Positions 1 to 10,470 of a DNA stretch of 64,000 nt are shown here, one piece after another. This DNA is from Lepidostoma basale. Taxonomy: Eukaryota > Arthropoda > Insecta > Trichoptera > Lepidostomatidae. A program made the position numbers and the translations under genes. The stretch covers positions 682,001 through 746,000 of the forward strand of contig JAHDVF020000761.1 in assembly GCA_022606425.2 (NCBI GenBank). The letters run 5' to 3'. The notes beneath the pieces are model-generated. The model saw only the letters and a program-made list of their open reading frames with translations, searched no databases and was not told the origin of the DNA. Numbering within the stretch: the first letter of the stretch is position 1; every line of letters begins with the position of its first letter.

Positions 1-280
1 GAGTGCGGCTTTTCCAGGAATGATATGTTTAAATTACATTTCTTAATCTACAATATAATAATTAAAGTGTACAGGGAATCATCCCTTAAATGAAAACACG
101 GCAATTAACAAACCTGACATACCTAAACATTCCAAGACACGGAAAACTTTAGTTCATATTAAATAAAGGACATTTTTAATTTAAATGCTTGTTTTTGTCA
201 ATATGTAAGATAATACATATTAATATCTAGTTTTTATTCAGTGTGCATAGTTTAAACCAATTTTTTAAAACAATGTACTT

Positions 281-915
281 GTTTACAAGAGATGGGCGAG
301 TGGAGAGGGATATTGAAAGAAGGGTTGGGGCAAGCAACAAAGTGAATGGTGCACTTAAAGTTGTCATCGCAAACAAAAACCTATCCAAAAAAACTAGAAT
401 GGCAGTGCACAATGGTGTTCTTCTACCGACCCTTATGTATGAAAGCGAAGCATGGAACTGGCAAAAAAGGATGAAAGTATAATAAATGCAGTAAAAATGA
501 GATCTCATAGACGAATGTGTGGATACTCTGTGTATGATAGAATGTCGAATGAAAATATAAGAAGTGAATGCGGTGCGAATGATGGTGTCATGAACAAAAT
601 AATGAATGGATCAATAAGATGGTTTGGACATATGGAAAGAATAAATGAAGAAAGAATGGTAAAAAATTATAAGTTAAAGATGTATATAGAACCAGAAATA
701 GAGGAAGACCGAGGAAAACGTGGCACGATAAAATAAATGAAATATTGAATGTCGGCGATGTGAGGAGTCAGAGAAATCGACGCGCGTGCATGAAACGATG
801 TACGAGTATGAATGTTGAGGAAACGAGAGAAATATGTCAAGAAAGAAAAGTGTGGCAGTCCATTTTTTCTGCCTCCCCATTCGGGGAGATGGCGTGATGG
901 TTAGTTAGTTAGGTA
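281..915 (+). mobile_element. 5'-truncated GTTA-tailed LINE copy (RTE-like C-terminus)
   Basis: This is the C-terminal end of a non-LTR retrotransposon. Two overlapping frames (243-482 and 452-736) read as one protein after a frameshift near 465. Recognisable blocks are MAVHNGVLLPTLMY, then RRMCG, then RWFGHMER. A third frame continues to RKVWQSIF. The copy ends in GTGATGG followed by GTTAGTTAG, the family tail. No catalytic YADD box remains, so it is a dead fragment. The same 5' breakpoint region is seen in the copy at 57900. Confidence 0.85.
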
Positions 916-1160
916 CTTTTAAGTAATTTTGGCCCTCGAAATAAAACAAAATATTTTAACTTCTTATATTTGGCTCTTTTCGCTTACGAGTTTTCCGACT
1001 TCTGTCATAGTTTATTGCATTTCAGGGAAAGTTTTAAAATTGAAGAATATTGATCGGTATCGGTCCTTGTCTAGCGCTTAACCTTAATACCAGATATTCT
1101 TTACTTCGAAAGCATCACTTTTCTTGTATAAAATATTACAGATAATAAATATCTACTTAC

Positions 1161-1289
1161 AGTTGACTTGCACCATTATCCTTTTGCTAACCGCTGGAGG
1201 CACGTCGTTCGAAGCTATGCAGAGATATGCTCCCATCTGTTTTCTATCCAGCTTTGTAAGGTGTAGACTTTCACCATTGTAAACTTCCA
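1161..1289 (-). CDS. Internal exon of a lachesin/DIP-type Ig-domain gene (second half of an Ig domain)
   Basis: This is a 129-bp internal exon of a neural cell-adhesion gene. On the minus strand the acceptor is TATATTTGCAG and the donor is GTAAGTAG. Read in phase 1 it gives 43 residues with no stop. They include the F-strand motif MGAYLCIASNDVPP (about residues 19-32, cysteine at 24), a hallmark of lachesin and Dpr-interacting proteins (DIPs), followed by VSKRIMVQVN at the domain end. Known DIPs are surface receptors of neurons that bind Dpr partners during synaptic matching. The phase and domain position continue exactly from the exon at 32607-32777, so the two are neighbours in one transcript across a 31.3-kb intron. 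Which DIP or lachesin paralogue this is cannot be decided from 100 residues. A solo LTR starts only 49 bp upstream of the acceptor. Confidence 0.9.
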
Positions 1290-1338
1290 CTGCAAATATA
1301 AAAAATAGTTTGATTTGACATGTGAAAATTCAAACATT

Positions 1339-1961
1339 TGTGGGGTTAACAAACCATGAAGGACAAAGTCCAAAAACACAAGACCACACGAGTGGAGGCA
1401 AACTCAGACCAGCATATTACAATAGTGAAATACATTGTTTGGACAGGCAAAACATCTGAAACAATAGATTCTCAGCCTAACGAAGCCGATGACCGAAGGG
1501 GATTGAATGCAAAAAAATGAATCAGGGCCCGGGTTCATACACAATGGTAAATAGAGGTTGTCTGACAGAGTAAGAACAAAGGAAGCAAAAACATATAAAA
1601 GCCGTATAGTTAACCATCATACACGTCAGTCATTATTTACAACTTCTAATCGGCACGAGTCTACGTTACCAAGTCTACGTCGCGAGGAATCTCTGACTCT
1701 CTCCCGCCGATCAACGAAACCACTCTACTACATCACGTAGCTTCTGGCGAGTCTTCGCTTCAGCCGACCGACACTACCGCCCAGCGTAATATCGTCATCA
1801 GTTGCTCGTCGCCCGGACTGCGCCCCGCTGCTATCGACACCTTGCGCAGTTACGCCGCCGTCAATCCTCGCTCTATTACGAGTTACAATAAATATATCAT
1901 ATATTTACTTTCGATCGAAAATAAACGTTGAAACTTCCACCGTCTTTTAACCCTCCCCACA
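1339..1961 (+). mobile_element. Solo LTR of an LTR retrotransposon
   Basis: The block begins TGTGGGG and ends CCCCACA, the short inverted termini expected of an LTR. It contains a TATAAAA box at 1594-1600 and an AATAAA signal at 1887-1892, and is clearly more GC-rich than its surroundings. No gag/pol follows. A second, 3'-truncated copy lies at 34731. Both copies are preceded by ACATT, so the exact 5' boundary could lie a few bases earlier, and no convincing target-site duplication was seen. The promoter points antisense to the host gene. Confidence 0.7.
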
Positions 1962-2317
1962 CCCCAATCATTATTTTATCATTTTTTTAAATAATAAAAG
2001 CAAAAAAAGAAAACCGCTGGGTCTTTTTTTTATTTAAATAACATTTGGCAGAAATCGCAGCAAATTAATTAATTTTGCTCCCGTTAATCTCTGGTATTTT
2101 TATGTTGACATAAATATGATTTTAAAAATATTCAAAAATAATGAAAATGTCTCTTTTGATTCATATTTATTGATGGCATTGATATGCAAAAATCGACTCA
2201 TAAAAAAATTATTGAGTGATTGAACAGAAATTGAATAAAATATTTTAAATAGTCCACTGTTTTAGCCGAAACACTATGATACTTCAACATTATTACTGTT
2301 AAAATTTAAAACACTCT
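1962..2317. other. AT-rich intronic sequence, nothing recognised
   Basis: Long A/T runs and stop codons in all frames. No repeat family described here reaches into it. Confidence 0.6.
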
Positions 2318-2353
2318 TATAATATCACAATTTCTTTTTATTCACTGCGAGTG

Positions 2354-2397
2354 TCGCGACAGCTGTTTCGCCAACCGATGTTGGCATCATCAGGTGT
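2354..2397 (-). ncRNA. Hammerhead-like ribozyme motif, family A
   Basis: The minus strand reads box I CTGATGA (2387-2393), one extra T, helix II GCCAAC/GTTGGC closed by an ATCG loop, box II GAAAC (2365-2369), then the palindrome ACAGCTGT and C (cleavage triplet GTC). Stem I flanks (ACAC and GCGA) pair poorly here. Core boxes match the hammerhead consensus except for the extra T after box I. Activity is untested. Confidence 0.65.
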
Positions 2398-2429
2398 TAC
2401 AATAAACTTACAAAAAACAGTTTATTGTA

Positions 2430-2471
2430 ACACCTGAAGATGCCAGCATCGGTTGGCGAAAAGCTGTCGCG
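2430..2471 (+). ncRNA. Hammerhead-like ribozyme motif, family A, damaged box II flank
   Basis: Box I is CTGAAGA (2434-2440). Helix II is GCCAGC/GTTGGC with one G.T pair. Box II reads GAAAAGCTGTC instead of GAAACAGCTGTC, so the stem III palindrome has lost two bases. It is the mirror partner of the motif at 2354-2397. Confidence 0.55.
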
Positions 2472-2529
2472 ACACTCACAGTGAATAAAAAGAAATTGTG
2501 ATATTATAACAGTGTTTTAAATTTTAACA

Positions 2530-3447
2530 GCAATAAAATATTTTATTAATATTTTTAATTTGTTCATTTGGTAAAACAACGAACAAGGCAATAATTTCTA
2601 AAAAGATATTACCATTAATCTTTAAAGTTTAAGACATCTATTGAGAACAGGTAAAATATAATAAATATATTATATAATAAAAGGAACGCATGAGAGATGG
2701 TTCGACATTAGGAATACAAGATACTCTCCAAAGTCAAGAGTATTTGTCTTTTGACGGTACTTACACGAATATGAAATACATCGATCTCCGAAGCGATCAT
2801 GTTCAGCAGTTTGATTGCTCTCCCCACCGGCATCACCAGAGGCAGGTTGGTTCGGCATTCTGGGAGATAAAACAGTCTGTGCTGACGCTGTCGAAGATAC
2901 CCATCCGGAACATAAAGAATAATTGATTCAATTGCGCGGTATCTTCAAAATGTGTCGTTGAATGTCCAAATGCCGACTAAATTTTAATAATTTTCTAGAA
3001 ATAATCAGTATGACCCAAGTATGGGGCTAGTTACACCTAGAACCATCTTTAACCCAAACATTCCATGGAAATGCAAATTCCCCGAAGACATTAAACATTA
3101 CAAAGTTTTAAAGATTTTTAATATTTTTAAATAAATATACTTATTTTCACACATGATGTACTGTACAATTCATATTTTTTTTTTAAAGACAAGAATTTAA
3201 ATCAATGATATTAGAAATAATTTTACAATCGTCAATATAGGCAGAAAATAGCTCATTATTATGAAGAAGGAATCTGAACTCCATGCCTCCGAGAACAGGA
3301 GCCTAGCGTTCTGTTCCCTAGACTACCACAAGATTAAAAATTCTATTATATATTTATAAAAAAAACGTTATTATTATAGTTAAACAGCAAACATTTGATA
3401 ATATCCCTGGCACGGCAAAATATGTCGCTAATATAAAATTCTGGTTT
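2530..3447. other. Unique intronic sequence without a recognised gene
   Basis: Mostly AT-rich. A GC-richer island at about 2690-2910 has a minus-strand open frame and a GTAAGT, but no domain and no convincing acceptor, so it is not called as an exon. Confidence 0.5.
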
Positions 3448-4170
3448 CTGATTTTGAAAATTTGGTTTGGTTCATGTGGTGCTCCTGTAAATTTGAAGAT
3501 ATTTCGTGTATAAATGAATTGTTTTGGTCAATTTAATTGTTGCCGCACTTTATAATAGTTAATTGTGACACGTAATACGTTTGTAATGTTTTGCTGTTAA
3601 AATTATATTCGTTTTTTCGTTTTTATAAAGAATTTTGACAGGTGTAAAAATATTTTTTTCATTTGTTCCAATGACAATTTGAATAATTCCTTCAATATTA
3701 TTTTAAAGTTCTTGCTGGTTAAGTGCCTAATAACAGCTAATTTAAAAAACGGCGGATACGTGTAACATAAATTAAATAAACACAAAAGTCCGGATCGTCC
3801 ATGTCAACATGTGCAACATCGAAAAAAAAACATTATGTGTTATTACATTATATGTTAAATAAAAAAAAAACTGTGGATACGTGGAACATAAATTAAATAG
3901 ACAATATGTGCACCACCTAAATTTTGTTATTTTATTTTATATCATTGTATTTTATATTATTTGTTTTAGATTTATTTTGTGGGTATTGGACGATCGAAGT
4001 GTGCGCGGGAGATGCCTATTGGTGGCGATGAGGTTCGCAACCCATCACACCGTGTCTCCCGCGGGGCGAAAAGAGAAGGATGGAGTGCCGCATCAGTAAA
4101 AGTGTGACAGTCCATTCTTTCTGCCTACCCTTTCGGGGAGACGGCGTGATGGTTAGTTAGTTAGTTAGTT
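3448..4170 (+). mobile_element. Non-autonomous LINE derivative with the GTTA-tail 3' end (longest copy)
   Basis: About 720 bp, beginning at TCTGATTTTGAAAATTTGG and ending in (GTTA)n. The last ~90 bp (AAAGTGTGACAGTCCATTC to GGCGTGATGG) are the same as the 3' end of the protein-coding GTTA LINE copies, while the upstream body is unrelated to that protein. Copies at 32870, 48032, 51291, 53370 and 62744 share the body. A 60- to 70-residue hydrophobic open frame (3881-4099) recurs in several copies, but start and length vary, so I treat it as incidental. Shared 3' ends suggest mobilisation by the LINE's enzyme. Confidence 0.75.
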
Positions 4171-4554
4171 ATATAATATATTATAGAATCAAACTACAAA
4201 AAAGCTGACGTTCATTGATCAATATGAAACATTAAAAAATTGAATCCAATTAATAACATAAAATAAAAATATATTAAATTATATTTTGGCATCTAAAAAC
4301 TAGGTTATTTTCTCTTGAAAGAAATGTAAATCGTTTTACTGCTAATATTTGGCTCTTTTGACTAATAAATTTGCCGACCTATGACGATTCCTTTTAAGAT
4401 GATTATCGCTTTGTTTTCGGTACTTACTGAGGATTTGATAAATCTACCCAAGCGAATAAAATCTTAGATTATTTATTCCAAAGAAAAGTAATTATAACCT
4501 AAGATAATCCATTGTTTTGGAGGAAACACTTTGATATTTCAACATTATCTAAAT

Positions 4555-4690
4555 GAAAAACTTTGTTATGAATATCACAATTGATTATATTTAGTCGCGA
4601 CAGCTGTTTCGCTAACCGATGCTAACATCGGTAAGCGAAACAGCTGTCACGACTAAATATTCGCGACTAAATGTAATATTCATAATAAAG
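4555..4690. repeat. Palindrome derived from a family A hammerhead element
   Basis: The arms TTAGTCGCGACAGCTGTTTC and their complement meet at about 4625. Helix II and GAAACAGCTGTC are present on both sides, but box I (CTGATGA) is missing from each because the junction lies inside helix II. Both arms end in family A sequence (AATATCACAATT). It cannot be a working ribozyme as it stands. Confidence 0.65.
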
Positions 4691-4815
4691 TTTCTCAGTT
4701 AAACAGTTAGTAATTGTAACCGCATGTAGAATAGGAAAATTTAAATGATTTCCACGTTATTGCATTTTTATTTTCCTGGAAAATAATTAATAGGAATGAA
4801 ATGGGATATTTTGGT

Positions 4816-5903
4816 TTTATCTGATTCTTCTTCTTCTTGTGCCGTGTCAGGTCCCCCCGACGTTGGCGATCACTCCGGCGAAAACCTCCCTGTCCTGCGC
4901 TGCCCGAAACAGGTCATCCACCGTCCTCATTCCGGTCCACTCTCTAATGTTGCGCAGCCAGGACATCTGTCTTCTGCCAACTCCCCGTCTTCCCTCTATC
5001 TTGCCCTCCAATATAAGTCGGAGGAGGCGGTACTTTTCTCCACGCAGCACGTGACCCAAATATGAGACCTTTTTCACTTTGACATTCGACAACAGCTCTC
5101 TCTTGGCTCCGGCTCTCCTAAGTACTTCGACGTTACTGACCTTTTCGGTCCAAGGTATACGAAGCATTCTTCTGTGTATCCACATTTCGAATGCTTCTAA
5201 CCGATTCATTACGTTCACTTTTAGAGTCCATGTTTCACTTCCGTATAATAGAGCTGACCATATGTAAGCTTTTATCATTCTTTGTCGAAGTTTAAGATTC
5301 AAATTATCGTCACAGAAGAAGGGTCTCATCTTATTAAATGCAGCACGTGCAACTTCTATTCTACATTTCACTTCTGTATCTGGGTCGAGTGTTTTAGTAA
5401 TGATACTGCCGAGGTATTTAAACTGGTCAACCATTTCGATATTTACTCCTTTTAGTCGCAAAGATGATCCAGAATAATCAAGTCTTCCAAACGACATCCA
5501 CTTGGTCTTAGCGACATTTATTGTCAGACCCAATTCTTCTCCAGCCGTGTCAATCTTATTTAGGAGCTCCTGGAGATCAGGTATACTTTCAGTCAACATG
5601 ACTGTATCGTCAGCATATCTGATATTATTTATAACGACTCCATTGATCTTCACTCCAAGGCTAGAGTTTTCTAGAGTTCTTTGGAAAACTTTATTGGAGT
5701 ACAGATTAAACAATAGAGGTGACAGAATACAACCTTGTCGAACTCCTCTTTGTATAGCTATAGCCTCTGTATTTCCACTTCCATATCTGATCTTTGCCGT
5801 TTGACACCAGTAGAGGTTTCTTATGAAATTCAGGTCTTTGGAGTCAATGTTACAGTCTTTGAGCATCTCCATGAGTGTCGTGTGCCTTACCCTTTATCTG
5901 ATT
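4816..5903 (-). mobile_element. Recent 5'-truncated RTE-type LINE copy with 11-bp target-site duplication
   Basis: TTTATCTGATT occurs directly at both ends (4816-4826 and 5893-5903), an 11-bp target-site duplication. Between them, on the minus strand, lies a reverse-transcriptase fragment that ends in a (GAA)n tail next to the duplication. The uninterrupted frame and perfect duplication point to a young insertion. It was truncated at its 5' end on arrival, which is usual for LINEs. Confidence 0.9.
4847..5872 (-). CDS. Partial reverse transcriptase of an RTE-like LINE (341 codons open)
   Basis: This is the C-terminal half of a LINE polyprotein, which copies element RNA into DNA at the insertion site. 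The fingers/palm motif RGVRQGCILSPLLFNLY is at about residues 42-58 and the catalytic YADD at 86-89. FKYLGS is at 151-156, LLYGSETW at 208-215, and the RTE-like tail MWIHRRMLRIPW at 230-241, followed by a GRR-rich stretch and the natural stop. The N-terminal endonuclease and the start of the RT are absent. The first ATG is not the true start, since the frame is open to the truncation point near 5892. All visible RT motifs are intact, but without endonuclease and promoter the copy cannot move alone. A decayed relative is at 23910-24240. Confidence 0.9.
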   Translation of the reverse strand: MEMLKDCNIDSKDLNFIRNLYWCQTAKIRYGSGNTEAIAIQRGVRQGCILSPLLFNLYSNKVFQRTLENSSLGVKINGVVINNIRYADDTVMLTESIPDLQELLNKIDTAGEELGLTINVAKTKWMSFGRLDYSGSSLRLKGVNIEMVDQFKYLGSIITKTLDPDTEVKCRIEVARAAFNKMRPFFCDDNLNLKLRQRMIKAYIWSALLYGSETWTLKVNVMNRLEAFEMWIHRRMLRIPWTEKVSNVEVLRRAGAKRELLSNVKVKKVSYLGHVLRGEKYRLLRLILEGKIEGRRGVGRRQMSWLRNIREWTGMRTVDDLFRAAQDREVFAGVIANVGGT

Positions 5904-6018
5904 GGCAGATAAATTTCGCCAGTTAAACGATAGTTGCCAAGATTGACAGAACGGTTAGTTGAGTTAATAAATATAATTTATAAATCTAAAAAACAGCTTG
6001 AAAATATAGTAGACTAAA

Positions 6019-6831
6019 CAACAACTACAACAAACCATCACGCCGTTTCCCCGCAGGGGTAGGCAGAGGGAATGGACCGCCACACTACTCTATCCTGACA
6101 TACCTCTCTAGCTATCCATATTCATACGTCGAGTCATACACGCACGTTGATTCTTCCGGCTTCTGACATGACCAACCTTTAATATTTGATTAATTTGGTC
6201 ATGCCATGTTTTCCTCGGTCTACCTCGACTCCTTACTCGTTAACGCATACTTTTTTAACCATTCTTTCTTCACCCATGCGCTCCATATGTCCGAACCAAC
6301 GCAGCGATCCTTTCATAATTTTGTTCATAATACCTTCTTTCGCTCTACATTTCTTCCTAATATCAGCATTTGAGATTCTGTCGCACATCGTTCTACCACA
6401 CATACGTCTTAGGGACCTCATCTCTAACGCATTTATTCTGCTCTCATCTTTCTTCTGCCATTTCCATGCTTCGCTTCAATACACAAGGGTTGGAACCAGA
6501 ACTCCATTGTGAACGGCCATTTTCGCTTTCATTGATAAATTCTTGTTTCCAATAACTATTTTTAACTAGCTAACTAACTAACTAACCATCACGCCGTCTC
6601 CCCGAAGGGTTAGGCAGAAAGAATGGACTGCCACACTTTTCTTTCCTGACATATTTCTCTCGCTTCCTCAACATTCATACATCGTGTCATGCACGCGCGT
6701 CGATTTCTCTGACTCCTCACATGGCCGACATTCAATATTTGATTTATTTGATCGTGCCACGTTTTCCTCGGTCTTTCTATTATAACTATTTTTAACTAGA
6801 CTAATATTATTTTTTATTATTTTGTATTTTT
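6019..6831 (-). mobile_element. LINE copy with GTT-type tail, split by a nested LINE
   Basis: The minus strand encodes MAVHNG..., RRMCG, RWFGHMER and GKHGMTK blocks, then the 3' end with a (GTT)n-like tail at 6019-6035. The direct repeat TAGTAGACTAAA lies at 6007-6018 and 6832-6843. The older copy therefore spans the interval, including a later insertion at 6570-6782. Frameshifts and stops make it non-functional. Confidence 0.85.
6570..6782 (-). mobile_element. Short GTTA-tailed LINE copy nested inside the older LINE
   Basis: A 213-bp 3' fragment on the minus strand starts with the (GTTA)n tail at 6570. The 17-bp repeat TAACTATTTTTAACTAG lies at 6553-6569 and again at 6783-6799, giving a clear target-site duplication. 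Confidence 0.9.
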
Positions 6832-6843
6832 TAGTAGACTAAA

Positions 6844-7900
6844 AGCTTACATTAAAACACGATTATTGGAATAACATACTTTGGTTGGTACATGAAGTAA
6901 ATAAATCAGGTGTGTTAACAGTTTAGACAAGACTAACGTTAATCTTATTTAGATGTGGGTATTTGTAGGTATGAAGGTGCCGAGGGCGACAGCGCCGTGG
7001 GCCTTTCTCCTGGAGAATATAACGTTTAAACCGACATTGAAAAACTTCCCATTAGCCGAACGATTTGGGAAGGAAGTCGGCATGATTTTACACCGTATCC
7101 GAGCCATTACACAATACGGTGAATCTGGGAGCGAACTCTACTCGCCTTTGGAAGAAGATAGACAACTATTCCCGGGGGAAATATGGGAAACTTTGTAAAG
7201 AATACCAAACAAACGGGGGAGGGACTCCAAAGAGCTCTGTTTTTGTCTAATCGAAAAACGAAAACAGAAAAAAGTAAAGTTCATTGCGATTGTGCGTGAT
7301 ATGTTTTATGTGAGAGTTTTATTTGAGGACAAAAAAAGGAAATAAAAATTGTTTTCTACTTGGGTATCATATTTAATAAAATAATTTTAATTTAATGTAT
7401 TGTATCATAATATAACAATGAAATACCCAAGGTAGTGCACGTGTATCGTAGTATAGCACGTGTATCGTGTATGGTAGTGCATGTGTAATCATAAACGCAT
7501 TGAAAAATATCTGTAACGTTAATGATTTTTTAAAAATAAATTGAATTCAATTGACATTGAATTGAATCAGCCAATACATTAAAGTATTGTTCCTGAAATT
7601 TAAACACTTCTATTCAATATGTGCTGGAGACAGGATATGCCTTCATTATTTGATTTGTCAAATTGACAATTATGATAAAACATAATAAAACATTAAGTCA
7701 CTTGAGATTGCATATAATTGAATTTATTCTATATTCGTCATCACATTGTCTCATCGATTTACATATGATTGTATATTATCTAACCACCAGACGTTAAATG
7801 TTTTTTTTGAAAATATAAGTTCTTAAATACTCGTATTTGTTAAAAATAATATTTTAAATTCACAAATCAGTTTTAATTTTAGCCAATATGTTCGGAAACA
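6844..7900. other. Unique intronic sequence; GC-richer block at 6950-7200
   Basis: An 81-codon frame at 6953-7198 (+) is bordered by AG and GTAAAG. It has no recognisable domain and lies on the strand opposite the host gene, so no gene is called. CACGTGTATCGT-like repeats occur at about 7436-7490. The rest is AT-rich. Confidence 0.4.
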
Positions 7901-7909
7901 AATAATGGA

Positions 7910-8145
7910 ACTGGCTTAAGAAGGATGAGAGAAGATATAAATGCGTTAGAGATGAGATACAGACGACAGAATTTTAAATATTGTTAACAGAAAGGAATGT
8001 AAATGAATGAATAATACCCATATGTCCTAGGAATCTCATATCTACTGCATTTATTCTATTCCCATCCTTCTTGTACCATTTCCATGCTTCGTTTCCATAT
8101 ATATGGGTTGGAACCAGAACTCCATTGCGAATAGTTTATATATGG
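7910..8145. mobile_element. Two small opposed GTTA-LINE remnants
   Basis: A plus-strand scrap at about 7910-7975 (GGATGAGAGAAGATATAAATG, GTTAGAGATGAGAT) is followed by a minus-strand scrap at 8040-8135 matching the MAVHNG/INA part of the LINE. Both are short internal pieces without ends. Confidence 0.6.
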
Positions 8146-8439
8146 TATGTAACAACCACTAAATTCCCCAGAGGGTGAGAATGGGGTAACGAGACTGTGA
8201 TGCATAATGACCACATTGTTATGTAAGCACTCGATATTCAGACACTCGGGACAAAGAGGCCGAAGCCACAAGCAGCACACTGGTCAACTATGCAGAATGA
8301 ATGACACATTAATTTAACGCTATTTGGTATTAAAGCACTGAGCAAAATTTATTAACCCTGTTGGACAAAATATCATAAAATGTCGTTCATGCGAATTAAA
8401 ACAAAACAATAATAACGAATCGGATTTTTTTTTCCAGTT

Positions 8440-9005
8440 TCCAATTTGCATCTTCGTCTCTATTGAGATACAATTAAATCATGAATTGACAACCCGCAAT
8501 GGGTGAAATCCAGTATTCGTATACAAGTATAAGTATACATTCAAAAAAATATTGTAATACATATCTGGTTTAAGTTTGGCATTATAGGAGTGACATCTCC
8601 AGGCGGCTTCTAACAATGTGCTTATAGGCGGGTAGCCTTTCACATTGTGTTAAAAAAAGATGTTCTGCTTAATGCTTAATAAACATAAATCTCCATAGAT
8701 GGCGTTAGTATGTAGATTATATAGATTAATCTTAAAAGATTAACATATATAATCAAAATCTTCATGATGGCGCATTAAAACTGACATGTCAATTCTGCCG
8801 TTGTACTTTAACATATATACAACTTCCAAAAAATTGTCAGACATGGTCATAAGAAAGGCGGAATAGGGGAATGTTGTAATTACATAGAGTGTGCACTTAA
8901 CCCAACCAATGACAGGTCATAAGTCCTGTAAACACCTTGATCAACCATATTCAGTTTCCAATTTGCATCTTCGTCTCTATTGAGATACAATTAAATCATG
9001 AATAA
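8440..9005. repeat. Repeat S (two end copies flanking a body)
   Basis: The sequence CTTCGTCTCTATTGAGATAC occurs at about 8453 and again at 8972, each ending at ACAATTAAATCATGAAT. Between them is a body starting GACATCTCCAGGCGGC. The same repeat occurs at 25309, 27380, 30085, 51115 and 56076. No open frame or polymerase III boxes were recognised, so its class is unknown. Confidence 0.65.
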
Positions 9006-9960
9006 CAAGTTTTTTTTTGTATTTTATTTTATTTATAATTGAAAAGGCAACGAGTCGTCCCCGTGAAATATATGAATTCGAGAAAACTTTTTATAAATTA
9101 CAAAAAAATTTACGAAGTATATTAAAAACAATAAATAACTGACAATTAGTTTACAACATTATTAATCTTTTCAGTATCATCGATTTTGGCTTGTTGGCTG
9201 TATTTTATTTACATATCTCGTTTAATTGAAAATGTCGAAGAGAGGTTTTAAAGGAGAAAAATAAACTAAGAAAGGTTACTTTGTTATTAAAAGTCTCAGT
9301 TGTCAACTAGAAATAGACTCCAAGATATATTTATATTAATTGATGAGTTCGCTGTTAGCAAAATACATTCAGCCCTTTTTAGATGTGATTTTTAAATACA
9401 AAAAAAAGACTCAATGGTGAGTCTGGAATATTAAAATTTCAAATTCAGTGAAATGTTTACTCGGCAATTCGGTATTCCCCGAAAAATGTAATTGAAGTAA
9501 TAAAAAATCCAAGTACAAAAAGTCAAAAGTAAACCGAGTACAATTTTAATTGAAAAATAATTTGTTCCAACGCCATCTTACAAAGCGATTCAAAGGGAGT
9601 AATTTGAAGATATAAAAACGAAATTACAAAACGAATCCATTGTTCCAGCGCAATTTGTTTAAATAAGGCAAAACGGAATTTATTTATGGAAATTTCCCTA
9701 ACTAAAGGACGATAATATATTCGGTGAAGACATCAAAGGGACTTGCAAAATATTAAGAAGAGGGTGCCCCTTATTCCCAAAGCTTTTACATTATCTTATA
9801 ACAACTGTGGACGGTTTATTTATATATTATTTACAGCATATAAAATGTAATTAACATTAGAGAAAACATGTTGGCATACCTTTATGGAGTGCCATAGAAA
9901 ATTTATGTTATTAAATCAAAAGAAAAATACATACATAAATATTTATTATGTAATATCTTA
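9006..9960. other. AT-rich intronic sequence, nothing recognised
   Basis: No repeat shared with the rest of the window and no convincing open frame. Confidence 0.5.
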
Positions 9961-9964
9961 CAAA

Positions 9965-10085
9965 TTTAATTTATAATAGTAAACATGATTGATTAATGGT
10001 TTTACTTGAATTTAATTTATATAAATTATATAAATTGTGACAAAATTGTTTAGCCTTGCGAGAGCATTCTCAAACTTCTACATAA
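9965..10085 (-). mobile_element. Single-arm hammerhead element, family F
   Basis: On the minus strand: TTTGAGAATGC, helix II, CGCAAGGC, then TAAACAATTTTGTC in place of GAAACAAATTTGTC, followed by the family F arm (ATTTATATAAATTA, AAACCA, CATGTTTACTATTA). Box II has lost its G. Confidence 0.55.
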
Positions 10086-10224
10086 TATCTTACAATTTTT
10101 ACGAAGCATTAAACAAATTAAATGATTTTTGATTTACCAAAAGCAAAAGTTTTTTGATAAAATGTGAAATTCCATAATGACGAATTTTTTCAAGAATTAA
10201 AATATTGATTTTTCGAACTAAACT

Positions 10225-10300
10225 ATTATTTTTTGTATCGTTCTCCCGATGATGAAGGTGTACAGAATGTCGAGAAAAATTATCTCGAAAGCAAAAAAAA
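10225..10300 (+). repeat. Remnant of a family D hammerhead element
   Basis: TTCTCCCGATGATGAAGGTG is present, followed by GTCGAGAAAAATTA. The helix II 3' strand and the GAAAC box between them are deleted, so it is an inactive relic. Confidence 0.6.
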
Positions 10301-10470
10301 AACACATTGTTTTAAATTCATAAAATTTTTTGTCAAATTCAATGATGTTATTTTAGAGAACTATTTTAACGTAGGGACCATTTCCAATTTTGAAAACATA
10401 CAAAAATTTAAAGATTTTTTTTCTATTGCTTTTTATTATTACACAATTATAAAAAAAAAAAACAATAAAA

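Larger units (their letters stand above)
2318..2525. mobile_element. Palindromic hammerhead element, family A (inverted pair)
   Basis: Two near-identical arms face away from a centre at about 2410. Each arm reads outward as ribozyme-like core, then GTGAATAAAAAGAAATTGTG, then TTTTAAATTTTAACAG. Inverted termini with no coding capacity suggest a non-autonomous element or the inverted terminal repeats of a Penelope-like element. Other family A copies are at 4570, 16300, 28540, 33180 and 36180. Confidence 0.75.

Noticed and set aside
1339..1961. LTR treated as part of a full LTR retrotransposon
   Set aside because: No gag/pol frames, primer-binding site or second LTR follow within the window at this site.
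2670..2926. Opposed open frames at 2670-2858 (-) and 2690-2926 (+), with a GTAAGT on the minus strand, as a possible exon of the host gene
   Set aside because: No Ig or other domain, no clear acceptor, and the two DIP-like exons already join in phase without it.
6953..7198. 81-codon plus-strand frame bordered by AG and GTAAAG
   Set aside because: Peptide has no recognisable domain and the strand is opposite to the host gene; splice-like dinucleotides are frequent by chance.
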